Part shown: piece after piece, positions 9,269 through 16,728 of the stretch
How positions within the stretch are numbered: position 1 is the first letter of the stretch
Layout of the letters: the number at the start of each line of letters is the position of its first letter
Assembly (NCBI GenBank): GCA_947458265.1
Contig: CANGYF010000002.1
Span: 274,463 to 338,462, forward strand
Length of the DNA stretch: 64,000 bases
Direction: 5' to 3'
From: Betaproteobacteria bacterium
GTDB lineage: Bacteria > Pseudomonadota > Gammaproteobacteria > Burkholderiales > CAIKXV01
Made by a program: the position numbers and the translations under genes
The notes under the pieces: model-generated
Databases searched by the model: none
Told to the model about the DNA's origin: nothing
Seen by the model: only the letters and a program-made list of their open reading frames with translations

Positions 9269-10288
9269 TCAGTCCACCGTGGCGCCGGTGTCGCGCACGA
9301 TCCGGCTCCACAAGGCCACGTCGCCGGCGATGATCCGTCCGAACTGCGCCGGGGTCGTCACCAGCGGCTCTGCGCCCTGCGCGGCGAAGCGATCGACGGT
9401 GTCACGCGAGCCGAGCAGCCGGTTGATCTCGCCGTTGATGCGTCCTACCAGCGGCTCAGGAATACCCGCCGGGCCGAGCACCCCGAACCAGGGCGTGACA
9501 TCGAAACCGGGGAAGCCCGACTCGGCGATGGTCGGCACGTCCTTCAGCAGCGCTGCACGACGGCCACTGGTGACCGCGACCGCGCGCAACGATCCGGCCT
9601 TCAGGTGGCCGATCACCGACGGCATGCTGGTGAAGGTGAACTGCACCTGCCCGGACAGGGTGTCGGTGATGGCCCCGGCCGCGCCCTTGTACGGGATGTG
9701 GGTGAACTGCACCTTCGCCGCGCTGGCCAGCATCGGGCCGAGCAGATGGTTCACGGTGCCATTGCCGGCCGACCCGAAGCGCACCTCGCCCGGTTTCGCT
9801 CGCGCCAGCGCGACCAGGTCGCCGACGCTCTTCACCGGCAGCGGCCCGTGCACTGCGACCACGAATGGCACGCTGGCGAGCGTCGCCAGCGGCGTGAAGC
9901 TCTTCTGCGGATCCCAGGACAGCCCCTTGTACAGGCTGGGGTTGATCGCATGGGTGCCGACGAAACCGAGCAGCCAGGTGTAGCCGTCCGGGTTGGCCTT
10001 GGCGACCAGTTCGTTGCCGATGTTGCCGCCGGCGCCGGCACGGTTGTCGACCAGCACCTGCTGGCCCCAGGCGTCCGCCAGCTGCTGGCCGATGATCCGC
10101 GCCAGCGCATCCGACGCGCCACCGGGCGTCTGCGGCACCACCAGCCGTATCGGCCTCGCGGGCCAGGCCTGCGGCTGGGATGCACCCTGCGCCTGCACGC
10201 CGGCTGGCAGCATGGCGAGTACGGCCAGTGCGCACGGCAACCCGCAAGCAACGGCCCGGGACTGCATTGCCTCTCGTCTGCGTTGCAT
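9269..10288 (-). CDS. Bug-family (TctC-like) periplasmic solute receptor
   Basis: This 339-residue extracytoplasmic binding protein has a signal peptide ending near AGVQAQ (residues 30-34). The mature part begins with the family hallmark WPARPIRLVVPQTPGGASDALARII, where most Bug proteins have P-x-K-P-I-R-x-I-V-P-F-x-P-G-G. Mid-protein VHIPYKG-type sequence (THIPYKGAAGA) and the DVPTIAESGFPGF motif confirm the family. Bug receptors bind carboxylates, amino acids or similar small acids. No TctA/TctB membrane partners are nearby, which is usual for orphan Bug genes in Burkholderiales. A good ribosome site (GGAGGAGGG) precedes the ATG. Its position inside the catabolic block suggests that it captures the block's substrate, which is an inference. 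Confidence 0.9.
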   Translation of the reverse strand: MQRRREAMQSRAVACGLPCALAVLAMLPAGVQAQGASQPQAWPARPIRLVVPQTPGGASDALARIIGQQLADAWGQQVLVDNRAGAGGNIGNELVAKANPDGYTWLLGFVGTHAINPSLYKGLSWDPQKSFTPLATLASVPFVVAVHGPLPVKSVGDLVALARAKPGEVRFGSAGNGTVNHLLGPMLASAAKVQFTHIPYKGAAGAITDTLSGQVQFTFTSMPSVIGHLKAGSLRAVAVTSGRRAALLKDVPTIAESGFPGFDVTPWFGVLGPAGIPEPLVGRINGEINRLLGSRDTVDRFAAQGAEPLVTTPAQFGRIIAGDVALWSRIVRDTGATVD

Positions 10289-10401
10289 CGAACCCTCCTC
10301 CGCCGCGCCTGGCGCGGCACATGCATGGATCGCAACCGCGGTCTTCCGGGACACGGCTTCACCGGTCCCGGCGCACGGCCGTCGCTGCTGCCTCGGCACG
10401 C

Positions 10402-11244
10402 TCAGCGGGGCCGGTCGCCCGCGAGGGTGATCCGGTGCATCACGCGCCGATGGCCATGGTAATCGTTCACCGGGTTGTGCTGCACGCAGCGGTTGTCCCA
10501 GATCGCGATCGAACCGGGCTGCCAGCTGAATCGGCAGGTGAACTCCGGGCTCACCTGGTGCCGGAACAGGTAGTCGAGCAGCGGTGCGCTCTCCGCCTCC
10601 GTCCATCCCGCGAAGCGCGCGGTATGCGCGACGTTCACGTACAGCGCGCGGCGGCCGGTCTCGGGATGGGTGCGCACCACCGGATGCTCGGCGACATACT
10701 CGCGCCGCGCATCGTCGCGGCCGCCATCGCGGATGCGGTCCTCGCGCGTGCGGCTCACGTCCGCCTTCGACGAGCTGGACACACCGGCCAGCGTCGCCAG
10801 CGTGGCCTGCAGCGCCGGCGAGAGCGCATCGAGGGCACGGTACTGGCAGGCGAACAGGGTGTCGCCGCCGAACGGCGGCACTTCGCGCGCGATCAGCATC
10901 GAGGCCATCGGCGGCTGCTCGAGGTAGGTCGTGTCGGAATGCCAGATGCCGCCGAAGTTGCTGCGCTCATGCTCCAGCTTGACCACCGGGGTGATCATCG
11001 GGAAGCCGTCGATCCCCTTGATGAACGGATACTCGACCGGCTGGCCGAACCAGCCGGCCAGGCGGAGGTACTGCGCAGGCGACAGCGACTGGTCACGGAA
11101 GAACAGCACGCCATGCGCCAGCCAGGCCTGGCGCAGCGCGGCGATGACCTCGGGTGGCTGGTCGCTGCACAGGTCGATGCCGTGCACCTCGGCACCCAGG
11201 GCGCCCGCCACGCGGCGCACCTCGAGACCGCCGCCCTCGCTCAT
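10402..11244 (-). CDS. TauD/TfdA-family Fe(II)/2-oxoglutarate dioxygenase
   Basis: This 280-residue cytoplasmic oxygenase would use 2-oxoglutarate, O2 and Fe(II) to hydroxylate a small substrate. The iron ligands are visible: WHSD gives His102 and Asp104, and the third His is in DNRCVQHNP (about residue 256). The following RRVMHR supplies the Arg that binds 2-oxoglutarate. The family includes taurine, 2,4-D and alpha-ketoglutarate-dependent sulfonate dioxygenases, and the substrate here is unknown. I chose ATG 11244 because GAGG lies eight bases upstream; a GTG at 11253 would add three residues but has no ribosome site. It follows the FAH-family gene with a 28-base gap, so they are likely co-transcribed. 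Confidence 0.88.
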   Translation of the reverse strand: MSEGGGLEVRRVAGALGAEVHGIDLCSDQPPEVIAALRQAWLAHGVLFFRDQSLSPAQYLRLAGWFGQPVEYPFIKGIDGFPMITPVVKLEHERSNFGGIWHSDTTYLEQPPMASMLIAREVPPFGGDTLFACQYRALDALSPALQATLATLAGVSSSSKADVSRTREDRIRDGGRDDARREYVAEHPVVRTHPETGRRALYVNVAHTARFAGWTEAESAPLLDYLFRHQVSPEFTCRFSWQPGSIAIWDNRCVQHNPVNDYHGHRRVMHRITLAGDRPR

Positions 11245-11272
11245 CGCCGACACCTCGCTGCCCCAGCCACGT

Positions 11273-12163
11273 TCAGCTGACCGGGTTGGTCAGCGTGCCA
11301 ATCGGCTCGATCGTCACCGCGACCACATCGCCCGCCTTAAGGTACTTCGGCGGGTTGAAGCCGATACCCACGCCGGCGCAGGTGCCAGTGGCGATGAGGT
11401 CGCCCGGCTCCAGCGTCATCAGTGCGGAGATCTCCTCGATCAGCGTCGGGATGTCGAAGATCAGGTCGGACACCGGTGCATCCTGGCGCAGTTCACCGTT
11501 GACCCGGGTCTGCAGTTGCAGCTTCGTCACGTCCGGTACTTCGTCGGCGGTGACGATGCACGGCCCCATCGGGCAGAAGCCGTCGAGGCTCTTGCCCAGG
11601 AACCACTGCTTGTGCCGGTGCTGCAGGGTGCGCGCGGTGGCGTCGTTGACGATCGTGTAGCCGTAGACATGGCTGAACGCATCGGCCTTCTTCACGTTGC
11701 GTGCCACCGAGCCGATCACGACCGTGAGCTCACCCTCGTAGTCGACCGAGTTCGTCGGGTCGTTCGCGCTCGGGATCGCGTCACCCGGGCCGGTGACCGA
11801 GTTCGGCCACTTGGTGAAGATGATCGGCACGTCCGGGATGGCATCCTTGCCGGCGCTGGCATCGAAGCCGGATTGGTGGAACTCCTTCGCATGCTCGTGG
11901 TAGTTCTTGCCCACGCACAGGATGTTCTTCGCCGGACGCGGGATCGGGGCCAGCAGGCGCACCTGGTCGAGCGCGATACGGCCACGGTCGGACGCCGAAG
12001 CCTCGCGCGCGGCGGCAAGCGCAGCCGCACCGGCTGCAATGAACGCACCCATCTCGCGCGGCAGGAAGGGCGCGGCCACCGACAGGTCGGTGACCGCCTT
12101 GCGTGCATCATCGAGCACGCCGATACGGGTGCCGCCCGCGTCTGAAAAAGTGACCAGTTTCAT
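11273..12163 (-). CDS. Fumarylacetoacetate hydrolase (FAH) family protein
   Basis: This 296-residue protein has the FAH fold. It contains the N-terminal cap (residues 1-70), then NILCVGKNYHEHAKEF, which starts the catalytic domain, and VDYEGELTVVIG, which holds acidic metal ligands. WFLGKSLDGFCPMGP and LEPGDLIATGTCAGVG are typical of the FAHD/2-hydroxyhepta-2,4-diene-dioate isomerase branch. Such enzymes cleave C-C bonds in beta-diketo acids or decarboxylate/isomerize dicarboxylates. The ATG has a strong ribosome site (AAGGAGA). It sits between a permease and a dioxygenase, so a role in the breakdown of the imported compound is likely but not specified by sequence. Confidence 0.9.
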   Translation of the reverse strand: MKLVTFSDAGGTRIGVLDDARKAVTDLSVAAPFLPREMGAFIAAGAAALAAAREASASDRGRIALDQVRLLAPIPRPAKNILCVGKNYHEHAKEFHQSGFDASAGKDAIPDVPIIFTKWPNSVTGPGDAIPSANDPTNSVDYEGELTVVIGSVARNVKKADAFSHVYGYTIVNDATARTLQHRHKQWFLGKSLDGFCPMGPCIVTADEVPDVTKLQLQTRVNGELRQDAPVSDLIFDIPTLIEEISALMTLEPGDLIATGTCAGVGIGFNPPKYLKAGDVVAVTIEPIGTLTNPVS

Positions 12164-12199
12164 CCAGGCTCTCCTTGTCTGTATTCGTGCGCAGGCCGC

Positions 12200-13561
12200 T
12201 CAGGCTGCCGCGCGTTCGTTCGTCGCGCGCGCCCACAGGTAGACCGGGATGCCGGCCAGCAGCACGCCGACCGCGATCAGCCCGTTGAGCTTCGCGTAGT
12301 TGATGCCTGACCACAGCATGTATGCGCAGAACACGCAGAACAGGATCGGCACCACCGGGTAGAAGTGCACCGCGTACGAGTTCACCGGCTTGCCTTCGCG
12401 GGCCCGGAAGATGAACAGTGCGATACCGTTGAGCAGCATGAAGGTCCAGAACACCGGTGCGGTGTACTCGACCAGCACCTTGAAGCCGTCCTTCTGGATG
12501 GCGCCGAAAACCACCAGCGCCAGCGCCAGTGCCGTCTGCACCAGCAGTGCATTGGCCGGCGTGTTGCGGCCTTCGTTCCAGCGGCCCATGAACGAGAAGA
12601 TGCGGAAGTCGCGCCCGAGCGCGTAGTTGGTACGCGCACCGGTGAAGATCGTCGCGTTGAGCGTGGTACCGATCTCGGTCAGGATGACGATCGTGATGAT
12701 CACCGCGCCAGTGGCGCCGGCGACCGCCTTCATCATGTCGGTGCCGACCGCGCGGCTGGCGCGGATGCCATCGATGCCCAGCACGTTGAGGTAAGCCAGG
12801 TTGAGCAGCAGGTAGATCACCGTCACCACCGCCAGCCCCATCAGGAACACGCGCACCATGTTGCGCTTCGGATCCTTCAGTTCGCCCGACAGGTACACCG
12901 TCTCGTTCCAGCCGCCGTAGGTGAGCATCACGAACACGAAGGCAAAGCCGACCGCGGCATTGGCCGGGTCGAACGGCTTGGACAGGGTCGGGACCGGACT
13001 GGTCGGTGTCATGGTCAGGCCGAGCACGATGATCACCGCGAACGCGCAGACCAGGGTCACGGTCAGCGCGTTCTGCAGCAACGTGCTCTGTCTGGTGCCG
13101 AGGTAGTTGATGAACGAGAGCACGACGATCAGGATCGCCGCCCACAACGGCTCGCTCAGTGCCCCGAAGTTGGCCCAGCCGAAGCCGTCGAACGCCGACA
13201 GGCGTGTCATGTATTGCGCGAACAGGTAGCCGATCGCCGCGATGATGCCGGCCTGGATCACCGTCAACCTTCCCCACGCGAACAGGAAGCCCAACCCCTT
13301 GCCGTAGGCGCGGGAGAGGAAGTTGTACTCGCCGCCGGAATCCGGATAGCGACCGGCCAGTTCGGCATAGCAGAGCACGCCGAGCAGCGACACCAGCCCG
13401 CCGACCACCCAGAGCGCGATGTACCAGCCGGCATCGGGTGAGTTGAGCGCGACCAGCCAGGGCGTGCCGAAGATGCCGACGCCGATCACCATGCCGACCA
13501 TCAGCGCGGTGGCATCGAAAACCGACAGGGACTGCCGGGGTGCTGCCGAGCCTTGCGACAT
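12200..13561 (-). CDS. APC-family amino acid/amine permease
   Basis: This 453-residue inner-membrane transporter has about twelve hydrophobic segments. The first helix carries the APC hallmark GMVIGVGIFGTP (residues 23-34), where the unwound Gly-rich part binds substrate, and EYNFLSRAYGKGLGFLFAW follows helix 2. APC proteins import amino acids or amines by proton or exchange coupling. The ATG at 13561 has an AAAGGA ribosome site. It appears to be the first gene of the leftward catabolic block (13561 to 6151). A gap of about 95 bases separates it from the methyltransferase array upstream. Substrate is not identifiable; amino acid, polyamine or opine fits the downstream dehydrogenase. Confidence 0.88.
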   Translation of the reverse strand: MSQGSAAPRQSLSVFDATALMVGMVIGVGIFGTPWLVALNSPDAGWYIALWVVGGLVSLLGVLCYAELAGRYPDSGGEYNFLSRAYGKGLGFLFAWGRLTVIQAGIIAAIGYLFAQYMTRLSAFDGFGWANFGALSEPLWAAILIVVLSFINYLGTRQSTLLQNALTVTLVCAFAVIIVLGLTMTPTSPVPTLSKPFDPANAAVGFAFVFVMLTYGGWNETVYLSGELKDPKRNMVRVFLMGLAVVTVIYLLLNLAYLNVLGIDGIRASRAVGTDMMKAVAGATGAVIITIVILTEIGTTLNATIFTGARTNYALGRDFRIFSFMGRWNEGRNTPANALLVQTALALALVVFGAIQKDGFKVLVEYTAPVFWTFMLLNGIALFIFRAREGKPVNSYAVHFYPVVPILFCVFCAYMLWSGINYAKLNGLIAVGVLLAGIPVYLWARATNERAAA

Positions 13562-13656
13562 GCCGTTCCTTTCTTCAGTGGGTCCTGGAGCGGCGGTTGC
13601 CGCGGTCCCTGCCCGGGTAGGTGTGAGGGTTGACTGGTTAGAGGGTGGCGTGGCGA

Positions 13657-14586
13657 TCAGCCGCGCACCGCAGTGAATGGCAGCTGACGCCGGGATTTCC
13701 CGATGCCGACGGTGACCAGACCCGCGATGGTATCGCCTTCGACCCTTCCTTCGAAGCGGTGCGCGCGTTCGGCATCGTCGTGCTCGATCGACGCAGCATC
13801 GCCGCCGGGAACGTAGGTCAGGGTGAAGCCGATCCGTTCGCCGTCGAGGCGCCCCTCCCACAGCCGCGCCGTGCGGCTGGCGATGGCGGCCGAACCTTCC
13901 AGCTTCTGGAAGCGCTGGCGCAATGCCAGGTCGAAGCGGCGGTCACCGACATCGACGCGCCAGGTGCCCTCGACCCGGGCCGGGATGATCCAAAGGTACA
14001 ACGTCTTGCCGACCAGGAGCCGCCGGTCGGGCTCCCAGTCGTCCATGTGGAAGTCGTGCGACACCACGCGCGTCCCCGGCTTCAGCTCGGCCAGCAGCTT
14101 CGGCCGCAGCCGCAGGTTGACTGCGGTCAACAGGTACATCGTGACCACCGTCGCCTTGCTGAAATCGGCGGTGAAGATGTTCTCCTGGCGAAACTCGGCC
14201 AGTTGTTGCACACCTGCCGCGCGGGCGTTCACGCGTGCCTCGGCCACCCGCTGCGGATCGATGTCGAAGCCGATGCCGCGGATGCCGAATGCACGCGCGG
14301 CCGTCACGACGATACGGCCGTCGCCCGACCCGAGGTCGATCAGGAAGTCATTGCCATCGACGGCGGCCAGCCGCAGCATCTCGTCGACGACCAACTGGCG
14401 GGTGGGTACGTAAGGCACGTCGAAGCGCTGCTGCGCCTGCGCCTCGGCAGGCCGGACCGCCGCCAGCAGCGGAGCGAGAAAGGCAGCGCCAGCAGCCGGT
14501 GCCGACAACGAAGCCCGGCCGGCCAGACGCCTGCCCAGCCCGGCAGCTCCGCCGGCCAGGAACCGTCGCCGTGAAACGCCAGTCAC
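13657..14586 (-). CDS. Exported SAM-methyltransferase-like protein, array copy 1
   Basis: This 309-residue protein is the leftmost of fourteen paralogues. It has a twin-arginine signal (SRRRFLAGG at residues 5-13, hydrophobic stretch to about 45, cleavage near AEAQA). The mature start is DVPYVPTRQLVVDEML, followed by SAM motif I, DLGSGDGRI, at residues 84-92 and an acidic strand-2 end, FDID. Later come FSKATVVTMYLL and SHDF (residues 176-179). The last 120 residues are a beta-rich domain of unknown role (RFEGRVEGDTIAGLV). The GTG start overlaps the stop of copy 2 (GTGA). The class I methyltransferase fold is clear. A periplasmic location is predicted from the signal, and substrate is unknown. 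Confidence 0.85.
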   Translation of the reverse strand: MTGVSRRRFLAGGAAGLGRRLAGRASLSAPAAGAAFLAPLLAAVRPAEAQAQQRFDVPYVPTRQLVVDEMLRLAAVDGNDFLIDLGSGDGRIVVTAARAFGIRGIGFDIDPQRVAEARVNARAAGVQQLAEFRQENIFTADFSKATVVTMYLLTAVNLRLRPKLLAELKPGTRVVSHDFHMDDWEPDRRLLVGKTLYLWIIPARVEGTWRVDVGDRRFDLALRQRFQKLEGSAAIASRTARLWEGRLDGERIGFTLTYVPGGDAASIEHDDAERAHRFEGRVEGDTIAGLVTVGIGKSRRQLPFTAVRG

Positions 14587-15473
14587 GGCTTCTTCGGTAC
14601 GCGCACGGCCGACCAGGGCGCGCTCACCGGTGCGGCGTTGTCGCCGTTGACCATGCGCACCGTGCCCTTGATGGCGTTGCCGGCGACGCGGCCGCTGTAT
14701 TCATGCCGGATACGCAGGCCGCCCGCGTCGCCGATCACCGTGAACGAGATTTCGTCCCCGCGCAGGCGCGCATCCATCAGCCAGAAGGGGTCGTTGTCGA
14801 TCTTCACCGGGCCGCTGATCATCTGGAACTGCTGGCGCAGTTCCATCGTGAACTCGGGCGCGCCCTTGCCGACCGGCTGCTTCCAGGTCCATTCGCCTTC
14901 GACCTTCGCCGGCACGATCCACAGGTAGACACGGGTCCAACCGCGATCGGCGCGTGCATCGGGCATCCACTCGGCCATGTCGAAGTCGTGCGACACGACG
15001 CGCGTCCCCGGCCGCAGCTCGGACAGGATGCGCGGCCGCAGCTTGAGGTTGACCGTCGGCAGCAGGTACATCGTGAGCACCGTCGCCTTCGACAGGTCGG
15101 TCTCGAACAGGTCGCGCTGGTAGAACGCCACCCGGTCGGCGACGCCTTCCCGCTCGGCGTTGCGCAGCGACAGCTTCCAGCGCTCGGTGTTCAGTTCGAC
15201 GCCGAAACCGGTGGCGCCGAACTGCTTCGCCGCGGTGATCACGATCCGTCCGTCGCCGGAACCGAGGTCGATCAGGTAGTCCTTCGGGCCGACGCCGGCC
15301 ATGCGCAGCATGCGGTCGACGGTCTCGTCGCTGGTGGGCACGAACGGCACGTCGAGCGGCCGGTCCATCGGCTGCGCCAGCGCCGGCAGGGCGACGGCGC
15401 CCGCGCCGGCCAGCAACGCCTGCAGGGTGCGCCGGCGCGCGGGAAGGCCTGGTCGTGTTGCATGCATGTCCAT
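14583..15473 (-). CDS. Exported SAM-methyltransferase-like protein, array copy 2
   Basis: This protein has 296 residues from the chosen ATG at 15473. In-frame alternatives are ATG 15503, ATG 15467 and an upstream GTG 15575 that would overlap copy 3; none has a strong ribosome site. The signal contains RRRTLQAL and ends near ALAQ, so it could be a Tat signal. Then come DVPFVPTSDETVDRML, SAM motif I DLGSGDGRI (residues 69-77), LSKATVLTMYLLP, and a clear SHDFDMAEWMPD. The C-terminal beta domain has LRGDEISF and HEYSGRVAGNAIKGTV. It keeps all typical SAM-site residues. Its stop overlaps the start of copy 1. Confidence 0.85.
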   Translation of the reverse strand: MDMHATRPGLPARRRTLQALLAGAGAVALPALAQPMDRPLDVPFVPTSDETVDRMLRMAGVGPKDYLIDLGSGDGRIVITAAKQFGATGFGVELNTERWKLSLRNAEREGVADRVAFYQRDLFETDLSKATVLTMYLLPTVNLKLRPRILSELRPGTRVVSHDFDMAEWMPDARADRGWTRVYLWIVPAKVEGEWTWKQPVGKGAPEFTMELRQQFQMISGPVKIDNDPFWLMDARLRGDEISFTVIGDAGGLRIRHEYSGRVAGNAIKGTVRMVNGDNAAPVSAPWSAVRVPKKP

Positions 15474-15537
15474 GGAGCGGTGTGTCCTCGGCGGCAGGTT
15501 CATCGGGAAAGAGTACGTACGGTGCGGGTTCTTCGCT

Positions 15538-16557
15538 TCACGGACGACGGCCGGGCACGGCCGGTGGATCGGCACGGCGAGCGGTGGTGGCGACGGTCGT
15601 CACGGCCTGCGAGGAAGCACCCGCCGCCGGGCCTGCGGCACGGCCAGCAAGTTCCACGCTCCATTGGCCCACCAGTTCGCCGGCCACCGAGCGGCCTTCG
15701 AACGAGTGGCGCACCGGGCCACCCGGGCCATCGAGGCGTGCACTGAACGAGACCTGGTCGCCCGCGATCGCCGCCCGGTCGAGCGGGCCGCTGCGCGCGC
15801 CCACGCGCAGGTTGCCGGACAGGGCCTGGTAATCCTGGCGCAGGTCGGCGCGAAAACGCTCGCTGCGTCCACGGTCGGCGACGCTGCCCTCCCAGCTTCC
15901 ATGCACATACGCCGGCACCACCCAGAGGTAGACCGTGCTGAACGGTGGCCCGAACGCACGGTCGGGCACGTCCACCTTGACCGTGGCATCGGGCTTCCAG
16001 TCGCCCAGCCGGAAGTCGTGCGACACGATGCGCGTGCCCGGCCGCAATCGGGCCAGCCGGGGCTGCAGTTCCATCAAGAGCCTGGGCAGCAGGTAGAGCG
16101 TCACCACGGTCGCCGGCGACAGGTCGGTCTCGAACAGGTCGCGCCGCTCGAACACCGCGCGCGCGCCGAGGCCGAGCTGCCGTGCTTCATCGGTGCTTGC
16201 CTGCACCAGTTCAGGATCGATCTCCACGCCCAGGCCCCGGGCACCGCGGCTGCGCGCGGCTTCGATCACCACGCGACCATCGCCGGAACCGAGGTCGACC
16301 ACGAAATCGGTTTCGCCGACCCGCGCCAGTTCGAGCATCGCCCTGACCACCGGCCATGGCGTGGGCACGTAGGGCGCCCCGGCGACCGGGGCTGCCTCGA
16401 CCGGCTGCGCCAGGGCAAGGCCGGCCGGTACCGGCGAGGGTGCCAGCCAGAGCATGCCGGCAAAGACGGCTGCGGCGGCGATCGTGGCGGGCTGCCCCCG
16501 ACGCACGCCGCGGCAGTGCGCCGTCTGTCCAACTCCGTCTGCCCGCATTCCCGCCAT
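15538..16557 (-). CDS. Exported SAM-methyltransferase-like protein, array copy 3
   Basis: This protein has about 339 residues from ATG 16557 (an ATG at 16548 is equally possible). The N-terminus has GVRRGQP, then a hydrophobic run ending at GLALAQ (residue 51), a signal of Sec or weak Tat type. PYVPTPWPVVRAML precedes SAM motif I DLGSGDGRV (residues 88-96); EIDPELV, LSPATVVTLYLLP and SHDFRLGDWKPD follow. The C-terminal beta domain reads HSFEGRSVAGELVGQW. The protein ends with an Ala/Arg-rich tail that the other copies lack. It is the last array member before the symporter genes. The hairpin at 16673-16694 separates it from them, so it probably has its own promoter in 16558-16672. Confidence 0.85.
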   Translation of the reverse strand: MAGMRADGVGQTAHCRGVRRGQPATIAAAAVFAGMLWLAPSPVPAGLALAQPVEAAPVAGAPYVPTPWPVVRAMLELARVGETDFVVDLGSGDGRVVIEAARSRGARGLGVEIDPELVQASTDEARQLGLGARAVFERRDLFETDLSPATVVTLYLLPRLLMELQPRLARLRPGTRIVSHDFRLGDWKPDATVKVDVPDRAFGPPFSTVYLWVVPAYVHGSWEGSVADRGRSERFRADLRQDYQALSGNLRVGARSGPLDRAAIAGDQVSFSARLDGPGGPVRHSFEGRSVAGELVGQWSVELAGRAAGPAAGASSQAVTTVATTARRADPPAVPGRRP

Positions 16558-16672
16558 GTCCACCGTCCGGTCACCCGCGCAACGATGCATCCGGCAACCG
16601 ATCGCTGCCGTGCAACAGCGGCGAGTGTATGACGAGCGCCGGCCAGTGGCAAAAGCGCCCACCACAACGGAA

Positions 16673-16694
16673 GAAGCCCGCCGAAGCGGGCTTC
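16673..16694 (-). terminator. Rho-independent terminator after the symporter gene
   Basis: A perfect 9-bp stem (GAAGCCCGC / GCGGGCTTC) with a CGAA/TTCG tetraloop lies 35 bases past the symporter stop codon, in the direction of that gene. It is followed on the minus strand by TTCCG, a weak T-tract. It should end the symporter/DUF4212 transcript before array copy 3. Confidence 0.75.
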
Positions 16695-16728
16695 CCCTGT
16701 TGCCGGTCAGGCAGGATTGCGCCGGTGG

